From assembly GCA_046753625.1 (NCBI GenBank), contig JBHHUB010000070.1, forward strand, positions 1 to 18,599: 18,599 nt of DNA. Direction: 5' to 3'. Numbering within the stretch: the stretch's first letter is position 1; each line of letters opens with the position of its first letter. The notes beneath the pieces were generated by a model that saw only the letters and a program-made list of their open reading frames with translations, was not told where the DNA came from and did not search any database. The position numbers and the translations under genes are program-made. Source of the DNA: JADFOB01 sp046753625 (lineage in GTDB: Bacteria > Planctomycetota > Phycisphaerae > UBA1845). This document shows, piece after piece, positions 1 through 7,870 of the stretch.

Positions 1-1
1 A

Positions 2-1141
2 GTGCTGCCCTATCCCGCGCGCTCGTTTGTGGGGTACCGGTTGCTTCAAGAATATTTCGCGTTCAAGGAACGCTTTTTGTTCGTGAACCTTACGGGATTG
101 GATCGGGCGACGGAAGCGCTGGGCTTGGAGGAGACCGTGGAGGTCGCCATTACATTCGATCGCTTGCTCGAACGCTACCCGATGGTGTCGCGCGATAACG
201 TGCGGCTGCATTGCGTGCCGATCATCAACCTGTTCGAGCATCCGGCCGATCCGATTCGCGCCAAGCACGACCGGACCGAACACCTGCTCTTGCCGAGCAA
301 AGTCGGCGTATCCGACCGACGGCACCTGGAAATCTTCTCGGTCGATGAGGTGGCGGGCTTGGCTCAGACCGAATCCCTCGATACGCGGCGGTACGAGCCG
401 TTCTATTCGTTTCGCCACGCCATCGCCGACACGTTTTCGGGGACGGCCTACTACCAGACACATCTGAAGCCCAACGTGGTCACCAACGATCTTCGCTACG
501 GTACGGACACGTATATTTCATTTGTACCCGGCTCGCGGACGGAGCAGGTTCCGGCCGAGGAAACCATGTCCATCGAGCTGACCTGCACGAATCGCGACCT
601 TCCTCTGGCGCTGCGGGCTTCCGACATCACGGAGCCTACGGACACGTCACCGGTGGGCGTGACGTTTCGCAACCTGATCAAGCCGACCCCGAACACAAGC
701 CCGCCATTGGGCAAATCGCTGCACTGGCGGCTGATTTCACACATGTCGCTGAACTACGTGTCGCTGACGAATGCGGAGCACCTGAAGGAGTTGCTGCGCT
801 TGTATGATTTCCAATCGGAATTCGACGCCCAGCGGGCGCTCGCGCAAGAACGTATGATGGTGGGCATCGTCACCGTTCGGTCCACATTCTCGGAGCGGTT
901 GCTTTGCGGATCGTCCGTCCGCGGGACCGCGGTGGAAATCGAGCTGGACGAGGATCGCTTCGCCGGCGAGGGCGACGCCTACCTATTTGCCGGCATCCTG
1001 GACCGTTTCATCGCGTTGTACGCGACCATCAACGCCTTCACCCAGATCACCGCTCGCTTCACGCGCAACGGGCAGGTCTACGAGTTTCCACCGCGATGGG
1101 GCGAGCAGCACAGCCCCACCGTAACACGAGGAGGACGCTAA
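2..1141 (+). CDS. tssF: TssF, T6SS baseplate wedge protein (5' truncated)
   Basis: This is the C-terminal 379 residues or so of TssF (VasA/ImpG family), a cytoplasmic baseplate wedge component that assembles with TssG, TssE and TssK around the VgrG hub. The reading frame is open at the left edge. Family members are about 600 residues, so roughly the first third is missing and the GTG at base 2 is not the true start. Family-typical stretches are visible: SFVGYRLLQEYFAFKERFLF near the beginning, PIINLFEHPADPIR at about residue 73, LTCTNRDLPLAL at about residue 194, and a C-terminal end with FTQITARF and FPPRWGEQ. The stop TAA (1139-1141) lies two bases before the tssG start, so the two genes are probably translationally coupled, as expected for partners of one complex. 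The identification is secure; only the missing 5' part is unknown. Confidence 0.96.
   Translation: MLPYPARSFVGYRLLQEYFAFKERFLFVNLTGLDRATEALGLEETVEVAITFDRLLERYPMVSRDNVRLHCVPIINLFEHPADPIRAKHDRTEHLLLPSKVGVSDRRHLEIFSVDEVAGLAQTESLDTRRYEPFYSFRHAIADTFSGTAYYQTHLKPNVVTNDLRYGTDTYISFVPGSRTEQVPAEETMSIELTCTNRDLPLALRASDITEPTDTSPVGVTFRNLIKPTPNTSPPLGKSLHWRLISHMSLNYVSLTNAEHLKELLRLYDFQSEFDAQRALAQERMMVGIVTVRSTFSERLLCGSSVRGTAVEIELDEDRFAGEGDAYLFAGILDRFIALYATINAFTQITARFTRNGQVYEFPPRWGEQHSPTVTRGGR
1128..1134 (+). promoter_or_regulatory. Ribosome binding site of tssG
   Basis: The sequence GAGGAGG ends nine bases before ATG 1144 and lies inside the last codons of tssF. It fixes the tssG start at 1144, although the open frame runs upstream to 904. 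Confidence 0.75.
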
Positions 1142-1143
1142 CG

Positions 1144-2316
1144 ATGGTCGCCCCGCCGGAGCTCAAACTTGATCGAGATCGGCTGCTGGACCGGCTCACT
1201 CGCGACGGCCACCGATTCGATTTTTTCAAGGCGGTCTGGCTCTTGGAGCGTTTGATGCCCCAGTACGAACCGGTCGGACACCGAGGCCCGGCGGCCCGTG
1301 AGGCGTTCCGCTTTCGGCCGGATGTTTCTTTGGGATTCCCCTCGACCGACGTGCGGCGAATCACCGAGCACCAGCACCCGCAAACCGGTGAAACCTTCTA
1401 CCAGATCGAAGTTACGTTTCTCGGGTTGTACGGGGTCAGCACGCCGCTGCCGCTGCATTATTCGGTGGATGTGCTTCGGCAGGTCGATACGACGACCGAG
1501 GTCCCGGGGTCCGGACCTGCCGGTGATCCGGCGGCGGATGACAGCCCGGTCTGTGAGGGCTCGGCGCCGATGCGCGACTTTCTCGATGTGTTTCACAATC
1601 GCCTGACCGCGCTTTTCTACCGTGCCTGGCTGAAGTACCGCTACCCCATGCAATTCGGCATGGCCGGGCGCGATCGAATCAGCGACTACCTGCGCTGGTT
1701 GATCGGCTTGAGTCCGGATCACGGCCCGGAAACCTACGGCGTGTCGCCGGTCCGCATGATCCGCTATGCCGGATCGATGACACAACATCCGAAGTCCGCG
1801 ACCATGCTTGAGGGCATCCTAACCGATTACTGGCAAACGTTGCCTATTTCGGTTCAGCAGTGCGTTGGGCGCTGGGTTTCCATCGCGCCGGGCGATATGA
1901 ACCGGATCGGCCGGAAGAACAGCATGCTCGGGGTGGATCTGACGCTCGGCGAGGAGATTTACGATTTGAACGGCGCGTTCAACATCGCCATTGGTCCGGT
2001 GGATTGGGAGACGTTCCAGGCGTTTCTGCCGGACGGTTCGGCGTTTGCCGAGACGCGGGCTGCGGTGCAACTGTACTGCACGGATCCACTTGCGTTTTCC
2101 TTGGAAATCAAGCTCGAACCCAACACGGTTCCGGCATTTCAGTTGGGCGTGGATCCGGCGATCGGACGACTGGGCTACACGAGTTGGGCGACGACCCGGC
2201 CGTTGGGCGCTACGTCGGTGGTCCTGGAGTCCACTGCTGCGCCCTTTGTGGAATCCTCAGCGGCAAAGGGCGGCCAGGCCGAAACAGGCGGAGGCGAGAC
2301 GCTGGCGACCTTGTAG
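1144..2316 (+). CDS. tssG: TssG, T6SS baseplate wedge protein
   Basis: This gene encodes a 390-residue TssG (VasB/ImpH family), the partner of TssF in the T6SS baseplate wedge. Family features include the N-terminal FDFFKAVWLLERL (about residues 24-36), a segment with FRFRPDVSLGFP followed by VTFLGLYGVSTPLPLHY, and MRDFLDVFHNRLTALFYRAW (residues 143-162). The last is the classic block containing DFLD.F.hRl..LfYRAW. Length is in the usual 320-400 range. The start is ATG 1144 because a strong GAGGAGG sits nine bases upstream and the frame before it overlaps tssF. It lies directly after tssF (two-base gap) and before tssH, the common order in T6SS loci. The last 30 or so residues are Ala/Gly/Glu-rich and probably disordered. 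No key feature is missing. Confidence 0.95.
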   Translation: MVAPPELKLDRDRLLDRLTRDGHRFDFFKAVWLLERLMPQYEPVGHRGPAAREAFRFRPDVSLGFPSTDVRRITEHQHPQTGETFYQIEVTFLGLYGVSTPLPLHYSVDVLRQVDTTTEVPGSGPAGDPAADDSPVCEGSAPMRDFLDVFHNRLTALFYRAWLKYRYPMQFGMAGRDRISDYLRWLIGLSPDHGPETYGVSPVRMIRYAGSMTQHPKSATMLEGILTDYWQTLPISVQQCVGRWVSIAPGDMNRIGRKNSMLGVDLTLGEEIYDLNGAFNIAIGPVDWETFQAFLPDGSAFAETRAAVQLYCTDPLAFSLEIKLEPNTVPAFQLGVDPAIGRLGYTSWATTRPLGATSVVLESTAAPFVESSAAKGGQAETGGGETLATL

Positions 2317-2395
2317 CCGCATCGCGAATGAGACTCAGGTTGGCCCCACACGCGAGATGCCTGATTGGGGCGAACCGCAACCACGGATTGATGTT

Positions 2396-5113
2396 ATGCC
2401 GACTGCAGCGAAAGCCGAAGACTTACGCAAGCTTCTCCCCCGGTTTGACAAGGCCTGCACGACCTGTTTCCAGGGTGCCACGTCACTGTGCGTTTCACGT
2501 ACGCACTACGAGGTCAATCCGGACCATCTACTCCTACGCCTGCTGGATGATACCAGCGGGGACGTCACGCGCATTTTAGAAACCTTCAAGGTTGATCGGG
2601 CGCAGATTCGCCGCGCGTTGCAGCACATCCTTGAAGAGTTGCGCACGGGACACCGGGGCCGCCCCGCCCTTTCGCCCAAAGTCGTCGAGCTGTTTCAGGC
2701 CTCGGCCGTCATGGCAGATGAAACCGGCATCGAAAGGATTCGCCCCGGCCTGCTGCTCCTTGCCTTTCTGCTGAATCCCACGCATTCCCGGGTCAACGAG
2801 TTTACGCAGGAGTTGGAGCGTATCGACGTCGATCAATTGCGCGACCACTTCCACGAAATCGTCCTGGGGTCTACCGCTGCCGACGTGGAAGGCGGCCCCG
2901 CGGAGGTCGCCGGCGGTGGTGGAGCGCCGATGGATGGTTCGGCGCTACAAAAGTTCACGATCGATCTTACCGCCAAGGCGGAAGCCGGAGAGATCGACCC
3001 GGTATTCGCCCGCGATCATGAAATCCGTCAGATGATCGACATCTTCGCCAGGCGGCGCAAGAACAATCCGATTCTCGTCGGCGAGCCGGGCACGGGTAAA
3101 ACGGCGATCGTCGAAGGCCTGGCGCTCAGAATCGTCAAGGGCGACGTGCCGCCGACACTCCGCGGCGTCAAACTGATCGCCCTGGACATGGGGTTGCTTC
3201 AGGCCGGCGCGAGCGTTAAGGGTGAATTCGAAAACCGATTGAAGAACGTCATCAAGGAGATCAAAGGCAGCGAAGAGCCGATCATCACGTTCATCGACGA
3301 AGCGCACACCCTGATCGGCGCGGGAGGCGCGGCCGGCGGCGGAGACGCGGCCAATCTGCTCAAGCCGGCGCTGGCCCGTGGCGAGCTGCGCACGTGTGCG
3401 GCCACTACGTGGGCGGAATACAAGAAATACTTCGAAAAGGATGCCGCGCTCGAACGCCGGTTCCAACTGGTACGCTGCGACGAACCAAGCGTCGAAGACG
3501 CGATCGTGATGCTGCGTGGTTTGAAGGAGAAATACGAAAAACACCACAAGGTGTTGGTGCTCGATGACGCCGTTTCCGCCGCTGCGTCTCTTTCCAAGCG
3601 GTACATCAGCGGTCGTTTCCTGCCCGACAAGGCCGTCGACTTGTTGGACACGGCCGCGGCTCGGGTGTGCGTCGCGCTCAGCACGCCGCCGGCCAAGCTG
3701 GACGATTTGGATCGTGAACTCAGCCATCTGGATACCGCGATCACCGCGATTCAGCGCGATGAGGCGTCCGGCGTGTCACCCGAGGCGGGCGTCTTGGACG
3801 ACCTGCGCCACCAACGCGAGCAGCTTCTTGAGGATCGCGAAAAGCTGGATGAACGATGGAAGCGGGAGCGCGAGGCCGTGCAGAATGTCATAGCGCTTCG
3901 GGCGCGGCTAACCGGGCACGCGCCCGGCGACCACGAAGGCAAGGCCGAAGACGACGGACAAGACAACGCGGGCGCGACTGGCCGGTCCGAGCCCGAAGCG
4001 GAGCCTTTGGACGAGGCGGCGTTGCGGGCGGAAATCGATCAGGCCATGGCGGCGCTGGAAACCATGCAGGGCGACGAACCGCTGTTGCATCCGCAGGTCG
4101 ACGCGGGGGCCGTTGCAGACGTCGTTTCCGACTGGACGGGCATCCCCATCGGCAACATGGTCAAGGATGAGATCGAGGCGACGCTCAACATGGAAGATCG
4201 CCTGCGGGTGCGCGTGGTCGGTCAGGACCACGCCCTTTCGATCATTTCGCAAAAGCTTCGAACGGCCAAGGCGGGTATCGGAAACCCGGATCAGCCCATG
4301 GGCGTGTTCCTTTGCGTCGGGCCCAGTGGCGTCGGCAAGACGGAGTTGGCGCTGGCCGTCGCGGACCTCCTCTTCGGCGGCGAACAGTTTCTGACGTCGA
4401 TCAACATGTCCGAGTTCATGGAGAAACATACGGTTTCCCAGTTGAAGGGGTCGCCGCCCGGCTACGTCGGCTACGGCGAGGGCGGCGTGCTCACCGAGGC
4501 GGTCCGCCAGCACCCGTATTCCGTCGTGCTGTTGGATGAAATCGAAAAGGCCCATCCCGACGTGATGAACCTGTTCTATCAGGTGTTCGACAAGGGTAAC
4601 CTGGCCGACGGCGAAGGGCGGGTCATCAACTTTAAGAACACGGTCATCATCATGACCAGCAATCTTGGAACCGATGCCATTCAAAACATGTGTGAATCCG
4701 GCGAAGAGGTGGACATCGAAGATCTCAAGGAAGCCATCTATCCGCATCTGCGCGAACACTTGAAGCCCGCGCTGGTGGCGCGCATGACCGTGATTCCGTT
4801 CTTCACGCTTGGCGAGGCTGTGCTTCAGAACATCGCCCGGCTGAAACTGGCCAAGCTCGGGCGTCGTGTCACGGCGGTGCACAAGATGGCCTTCAACGTC
4901 GAGGAGACCGTCTACCCGGCCATGGCGGCGCAGTGCACCCAAGTCGACATCGGCGCACGCCAGATCGACCACCTGATCGATCAGGCGATCACACCCGGAT
5001 TGTCGATCGCGCTGCTCGAAAAGATGACGCAAGAGACCATGCCGGTTTCCGTCACGATGGGTGTCAACGGAGCCGGTGAGTTTGTTTATACGTTTGAGGA
5101 AGCTACCGACTAG
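2396..5113 (+). CDS. tssH: TssH/ClpV, AAA+ ATPase of the T6SS sheath
   Basis: This gene encodes a 905-residue ClpV-type AAA+ unfoldase that disassembles the contracted sheath so its subunits can be reused. The Clp-N-like domain includes CVSRTHYEVNPDHLLLRLL (about residues 32-50). D1 has Walker A GEPGTGKT (229-236) and Walker B IITFIDEAH (296-304). A coiled middle region follows at about residues 430-560, with an acidic low-complexity insert rich in D, E and G before VSDWTGIP (577-584). D2 has Walker A GPSGVGKT (642-649), the pore-loop region KGSPPGYVGYGEGG and Walker B VVLLDEIEKAH with D714 and E715. Both ATPase sites look intact. The start is uncertain: ATG 2396 gives the usual family N-terminus, while in-frame ATG 2357 would add 13 residues. 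Neither has a strong Shine-Dalgarno. The T6SS context and the CVSRTHYEV block distinguish it from housekeeping ClpB. Confidence 0.97.
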   Translation: MPTAAKAEDLRKLLPRFDKACTTCFQGATSLCVSRTHYEVNPDHLLLRLLDDTSGDVTRILETFKVDRAQIRRALQHILEELRTGHRGRPALSPKVVELFQASAVMADETGIERIRPGLLLLAFLLNPTHSRVNEFTQELERIDVDQLRDHFHEIVLGSTAADVEGGPAEVAGGGGAPMDGSALQKFTIDLTAKAEAGEIDPVFARDHEIRQMIDIFARRRKNNPILVGEPGTGKTAIVEGLALRIVKGDVPPTLRGVKLIALDMGLLQAGASVKGEFENRLKNVIKEIKGSEEPIITFIDEAHTLIGAGGAAGGGDAANLLKPALARGELRTCAATTWAEYKKYFEKDAALERRFQLVRCDEPSVEDAIVMLRGLKEKYEKHHKVLVLDDAVSAAASLSKRYISGRFLPDKAVDLLDTAAARVCVALSTPPAKLDDLDRELSHLDTAITAIQRDEASGVSPEAGVLDDLRHQREQLLEDREKLDERWKREREAVQNVIALRARLTGHAPGDHEGKAEDDGQDNAGATGRSEPEAEPLDEAALRAEIDQAMAALETMQGDEPLLHPQVDAGAVADVVSDWTGIPIGNMVKDEIEATLNMEDRLRVRVVGQDHALSIISQKLRTAKAGIGNPDQPMGVFLCVGPSGVGKTELALAVADLLFGGEQFLTSINMSEFMEKHTVSQLKGSPPGYVGYGEGGVLTEAVRQHPYSVVLLDEIEKAHPDVMNLFYQVFDKGNLADGEGRVINFKNTVIIMTSNLGTDAIQNMCESGEEVDIEDLKEAIYPHLREHLKPALVARMTVIPFFTLGEAVLQNIARLKLAKLGRRVTAVHKMAFNVEETVYPAMAAQCTQVDIGARQIDHLIDQAITPGLSIALLEKMTQETMPVSVTMGVNGAGEFVYTFEEATD

Positions 5114-5147
5114 CGCGGCGCGGCACGCGGTTACGCTAACGTCGCAC

Positions 5148-5193
5148 AAGATGCGGTGTCTCTAATTCCGGAGAGAACCCCCGCATCTTCTTT
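5148..5193 (+). terminator. Hairpin, probable intrinsic terminator after tssH
   Basis: AAGATGCGG (5148-5156) pairs perfectly with CCGCATCTT (5181-5189), a 9-bp stem. An inner 5-bp stem pairs TCTCT (5159-5163) with AGAGA (5172-5176) around an eight-base loop. The hairpin is followed by a short T-rich run (TTCTTT, 5188-5193). It lies 35 bases after the tssH stop. It probably ends or attenuates the core-gene transcript before the spike island, though the T tract is short. Confidence 0.65.
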
Positions 5194-5243
5194 ACGGGAA
5201 ACTTGGCCCCCGATCGCGTCGGTCTGGCGTGGTTTTCAAGGGT

Positions 5244-5248
5244 AGGAG
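5244..5248 (+). promoter_or_regulatory. Ribosome binding site of vgrG
   Basis: AGGAG ends nine bases before ATG 5258. No convincing promoter hexamers were seen between the hairpin ending at 5189 and this site. Confidence 0.6.
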
Positions 5249-5257
5249 CCTGATGAT

Positions 5258-7783
5258 ATGGCTTTGATGAGAGATACCAGCGCGGCTCAGATCGCCTTTC
5301 AACTCGCCGACGGCGAGCCCGATCAATTCCTCGTGTTCCGCTATCGCGGCACGGAGGGGTTCTGTCAGCTCTACCGCTTTGAGATCGAGGTCGCGTCCAG
5401 CGAACAGGCGGTCGCCTTCGATAGTGTGGTCGGCAAGCCCGCGACGCTGAGCATCAATACCGACTACGGAACCCGTTGGTTTCACGGCGTGGTAAGCCGT
5501 TTCGAGATGACCGGTGAAACCGTGGACCAGACCTACTACCGCTTTGAGCTGGTGCCCGAGGTTTGGCTGTTGACGCACCGCACGACCTCGCGCATCTTTC
5601 AACAGAAAACCACGCAGGAGATCGTGGCGACTGTGCTGACGGACGCGGGCATTCCCTCGGACCGTTTCGACCTGAGCCGGTGGAAGACGGAATTCGATCC
5701 CAGAGAATTCTGTGTCCAGTATCGCGAGACGGACTACAACTTCATCTGCCGACTGATGGAGGAGGTCGGCGCACGGTGGCACTTCGAGCAGACGAATGAC
5801 GCCCACAAGTTCGTGGTTGCCGATGCGGCCGACTCCTACACGGATATTGAGGGCGACAGCGCCGAGCTGCCGTACCGAACGCCGACGGGGCTCAACGTGG
5901 CCGAGGGTCTCGAGCACATCTACCGGCTGCGGCTTAGCCAGTGCGTGCGATCCGGAGCGGTTGCGCTCAACGATTACTCTTTTGAGAATCCCAAGCTCAA
6001 TTTGCAGTCCAACAGCGATTGCGGACGCGATAAGAGCCTGGAATACTTTGATTGCCCCGGTGAATACGAAAAACAAGGACTCGGTGGCAGCCTGGCCAAG
6101 ATTCGCGCTGAGGAATTCGAATCCGCGCGAATCCACGGCACGGCCCAGGGCAACTCGCCCCGGCTGGCGGTTGGCCGCAAGTTCACCCTCACCGAGCATC
6201 CGTCGGCGCCCACCAACGCCGAGTACCTCATCACGACCATCACGCACCAGGGCCGGCAGTCCACCACGCGAACATCCACGGGCACCGACGCCGAGCGGCT
6301 CTTCGATGGGACCGCCAACCGGGCGCGTACCCAATGGCTGTTTCACGGCGGGCAAGTCGCCAACGACCTTTTTTCCGCCGGCATCGCCTCGGGGGCCAAT
6401 CCGCTCGACGCGCTCAGCGTCCCAAACCTTCTCGATGATCCGGCGGGCCTTGCCCCGGTCGACGGCGATGCCCCGGTCTACGACTGCAGCTTTGAGTTCA
6501 TCCCTTCAAGCGTGACCTATCGTCCGCCGCGCGTCACGCCGTGGCCCAAGATGCGCGGCGCGCAGACTGCGATCGTCGTGGGCCCGTCCGGTGAGGAAAT
6601 CCATACGGACAAGTACGGCCGGGTCCGCGTACAGTTCAAATGGGATCGCGCGGGCAGCGAAAACGGTGAGCCGAAGCTCTACGGCGCGGACTCCTCCTGC
6701 TGGATTCGGGTCAGCCAGGGCATGGCCGGCGGGCAGTACGGCATGATGTTCCTGCCGCGTGTCGGGCAGGAGGTCATCGTCGATTTTCTGGAAGGCGATC
6801 CGGATCGACCCATCATTACGGGCCGGGTGTACAACGCCGACCAGATGCCGCCCTACGAGCTGCCCAAGGAGAAGACCAAGAGTGTCATTAAGACGAACAC
6901 CAGCAAGGGCGGCGGCGGTACCAACGAGGTTCGCTTTGAAGACCTTAAGGGCAAAGAGCAGATACTGATTTACGCCCAGAAGGATTTGCACCTGCGCACG
7001 AACAACGATCGGGTGGAAAACGTCGGTCACGAGCACCATCTGACGGTCGACAAGGCCAAGTACGAGCTGGTCAAGAAAAACAAACACGTTGAGGTGCTTG
7101 GCGATCTCAACGAAAAGCTCGGCGGCGATCTTTCGCTGGAGGTCGAAGGAATGTCGTCCATCAAAATTAGCGGCACTCATTCGACGAAGGTGGGCAGCGA
7201 TGTCGTGGACAAATTCGCATCCAACCACAAGCACAACGTGGGGGCGACGTATGCCCTGAAGGCGATGTCCGCCAAGATCGAAGCCAGCACGGGGATCGAG
7301 CTAAAATGCGGCGGAAGCAGCATCATCCTGACCCCGGCGGCGATATTCATTGTGGGTGGCCCGTTGGTCAACATCAACTCGGGCAGCGGTCCGCCGGTCG
7401 GGCCCGTCCCTGCGAGCGCAACCTCGCCGGCCGCACCGGAGTCGCCGATTGACGCCGACAGCGTGGAGCCCGGCCAAGACACCAGCTACACCGGTGACGC
7501 CCAAACGGCGGTCGCCGAAACGGCCGCAACCGTGGCGGGCCACGAGTTCGAGCCGACCGAAGTCGCCGAGCAGCCGACGTCTTGGATCAAGATTCGCCTG
7601 GTCAACGAGGCCGGCGAGCCGGTACCAAGCGAGCGGTACAAGATCACTGGCCCGGATGGAACGGTTAAGGAAGGGGCGTTGGACGCCAACGGCGAAGCGA
7701 CCGTACACGGCGTGGAGCCGGGCAACTGCGACATTACGTTCCCGAATCTGGATCGGACGGCCTGGCGGCGGAAATCAACCTGA
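5258..7783 (+). CDS. vgrG: VgrG spike protein (TssI) with C-terminal transthyretin-like extension
   Basis: This gene encodes an 841-residue VgrG, the trimeric needle spike that sits on the baseplate and is expelled on firing. The order is a gp27-like hub at about residues 10-380, then a gp5-type OB fold at about 428-510 with the signature DKYGRVRVQFKWDR starting at D451 and FLPRVGQEVIVDFLEGDPD after it. A beta-helical spike follows, with ETK/K-rich repeats such as LHLRTNNDRVENVGHEHH. A Pro/Ala/Ser-rich linker (about 705-770) leads to an extension at about 775-835 with SWIKIRLVNEAGEPVPSERY and GTVKEGALDANGEATVHGV. That extension looks like a transthyretin or carboxypeptidase-regulatory-like beta sandwich. 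Related C-terminal domains on VgrG proteins dock cargo or adaptors (established for transthyretin-like VgrG tails). No catalytic domain is visible in the tail, so a docking role is inferred. The first methionine, with AGGAG upstream, is the chosen start; MRD at residue 4 is the alternative. Confidence 0.97.
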   Translation: MALMRDTSAAQIAFQLADGEPDQFLVFRYRGTEGFCQLYRFEIEVASSEQAVAFDSVVGKPATLSINTDYGTRWFHGVVSRFEMTGETVDQTYYRFELVPEVWLLTHRTTSRIFQQKTTQEIVATVLTDAGIPSDRFDLSRWKTEFDPREFCVQYRETDYNFICRLMEEVGARWHFEQTNDAHKFVVADAADSYTDIEGDSAELPYRTPTGLNVAEGLEHIYRLRLSQCVRSGAVALNDYSFENPKLNLQSNSDCGRDKSLEYFDCPGEYEKQGLGGSLAKIRAEEFESARIHGTAQGNSPRLAVGRKFTLTEHPSAPTNAEYLITTITHQGRQSTTRTSTGTDAERLFDGTANRARTQWLFHGGQVANDLFSAGIASGANPLDALSVPNLLDDPAGLAPVDGDAPVYDCSFEFIPSSVTYRPPRVTPWPKMRGAQTAIVVGPSGEEIHTDKYGRVRVQFKWDRAGSENGEPKLYGADSSCWIRVSQGMAGGQYGMMFLPRVGQEVIVDFLEGDPDRPIITGRVYNADQMPPYELPKEKTKSVIKTNTSKGGGGTNEVRFEDLKGKEQILIYAQKDLHLRTNNDRVENVGHEHHLTVDKAKYELVKKNKHVEVLGDLNEKLGGDLSLEVEGMSSIKISGTHSTKVGSDVVDKFASNHKHNVGATYALKAMSAKIEASTGIELKCGGSSIILTPAAIFIVGGPLVNINSGSGPPVGPVPASATSPAAPESPIDADSVEPGQDTSYTGDAQTAVAETAATVAGHEFEPTEVAEQPTSWIKIRLVNEAGEPVPSERYKITGPDGTVKEGALDANGEATVHGVEPGNCDITFPNLDRTAWRRKST

Positions 7784-7870
7784 CCGACACGGCAGCGTGA
7801 ACCGCGCAGGATTCCGATCCTCCTTGCGGCTTGGACACGGCCTTGAGCAAAGCAGAAAAGGTACGACCCG

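Noticed and set aside
904..1143. Upstream extension of the tssG frame
   Set aside because: It overlaps the conserved C-terminus of TssF, and the strong GAGGAGG before ATG 1144 fixes the start.
1991..2395. Upstream extension of the tssH frame
   Set aside because: It overlaps the conserved part of tssG, and the Clp-N domain begins only after 2396.
3908..5149. 413-codon open frame on the - strand opposite tssH
   Set aside because: It lies antisense to a gene with intact ATPase motifs. Long antisense frames are common in GC-rich coding DNA, and its translation shows no recognisable domain.
5224..5240. Sigma-54 type promoter upstream of vgrG
   Set aside because: A TGGC-like half is present, but the required GC at the -12 element is missing.
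7741..7870. Frameshift at the end of vgrG
   Set aside because: A shifted frame would only add a short tail ending at about 7800. The in-frame ending after the transthyretin-like domain looks natural.
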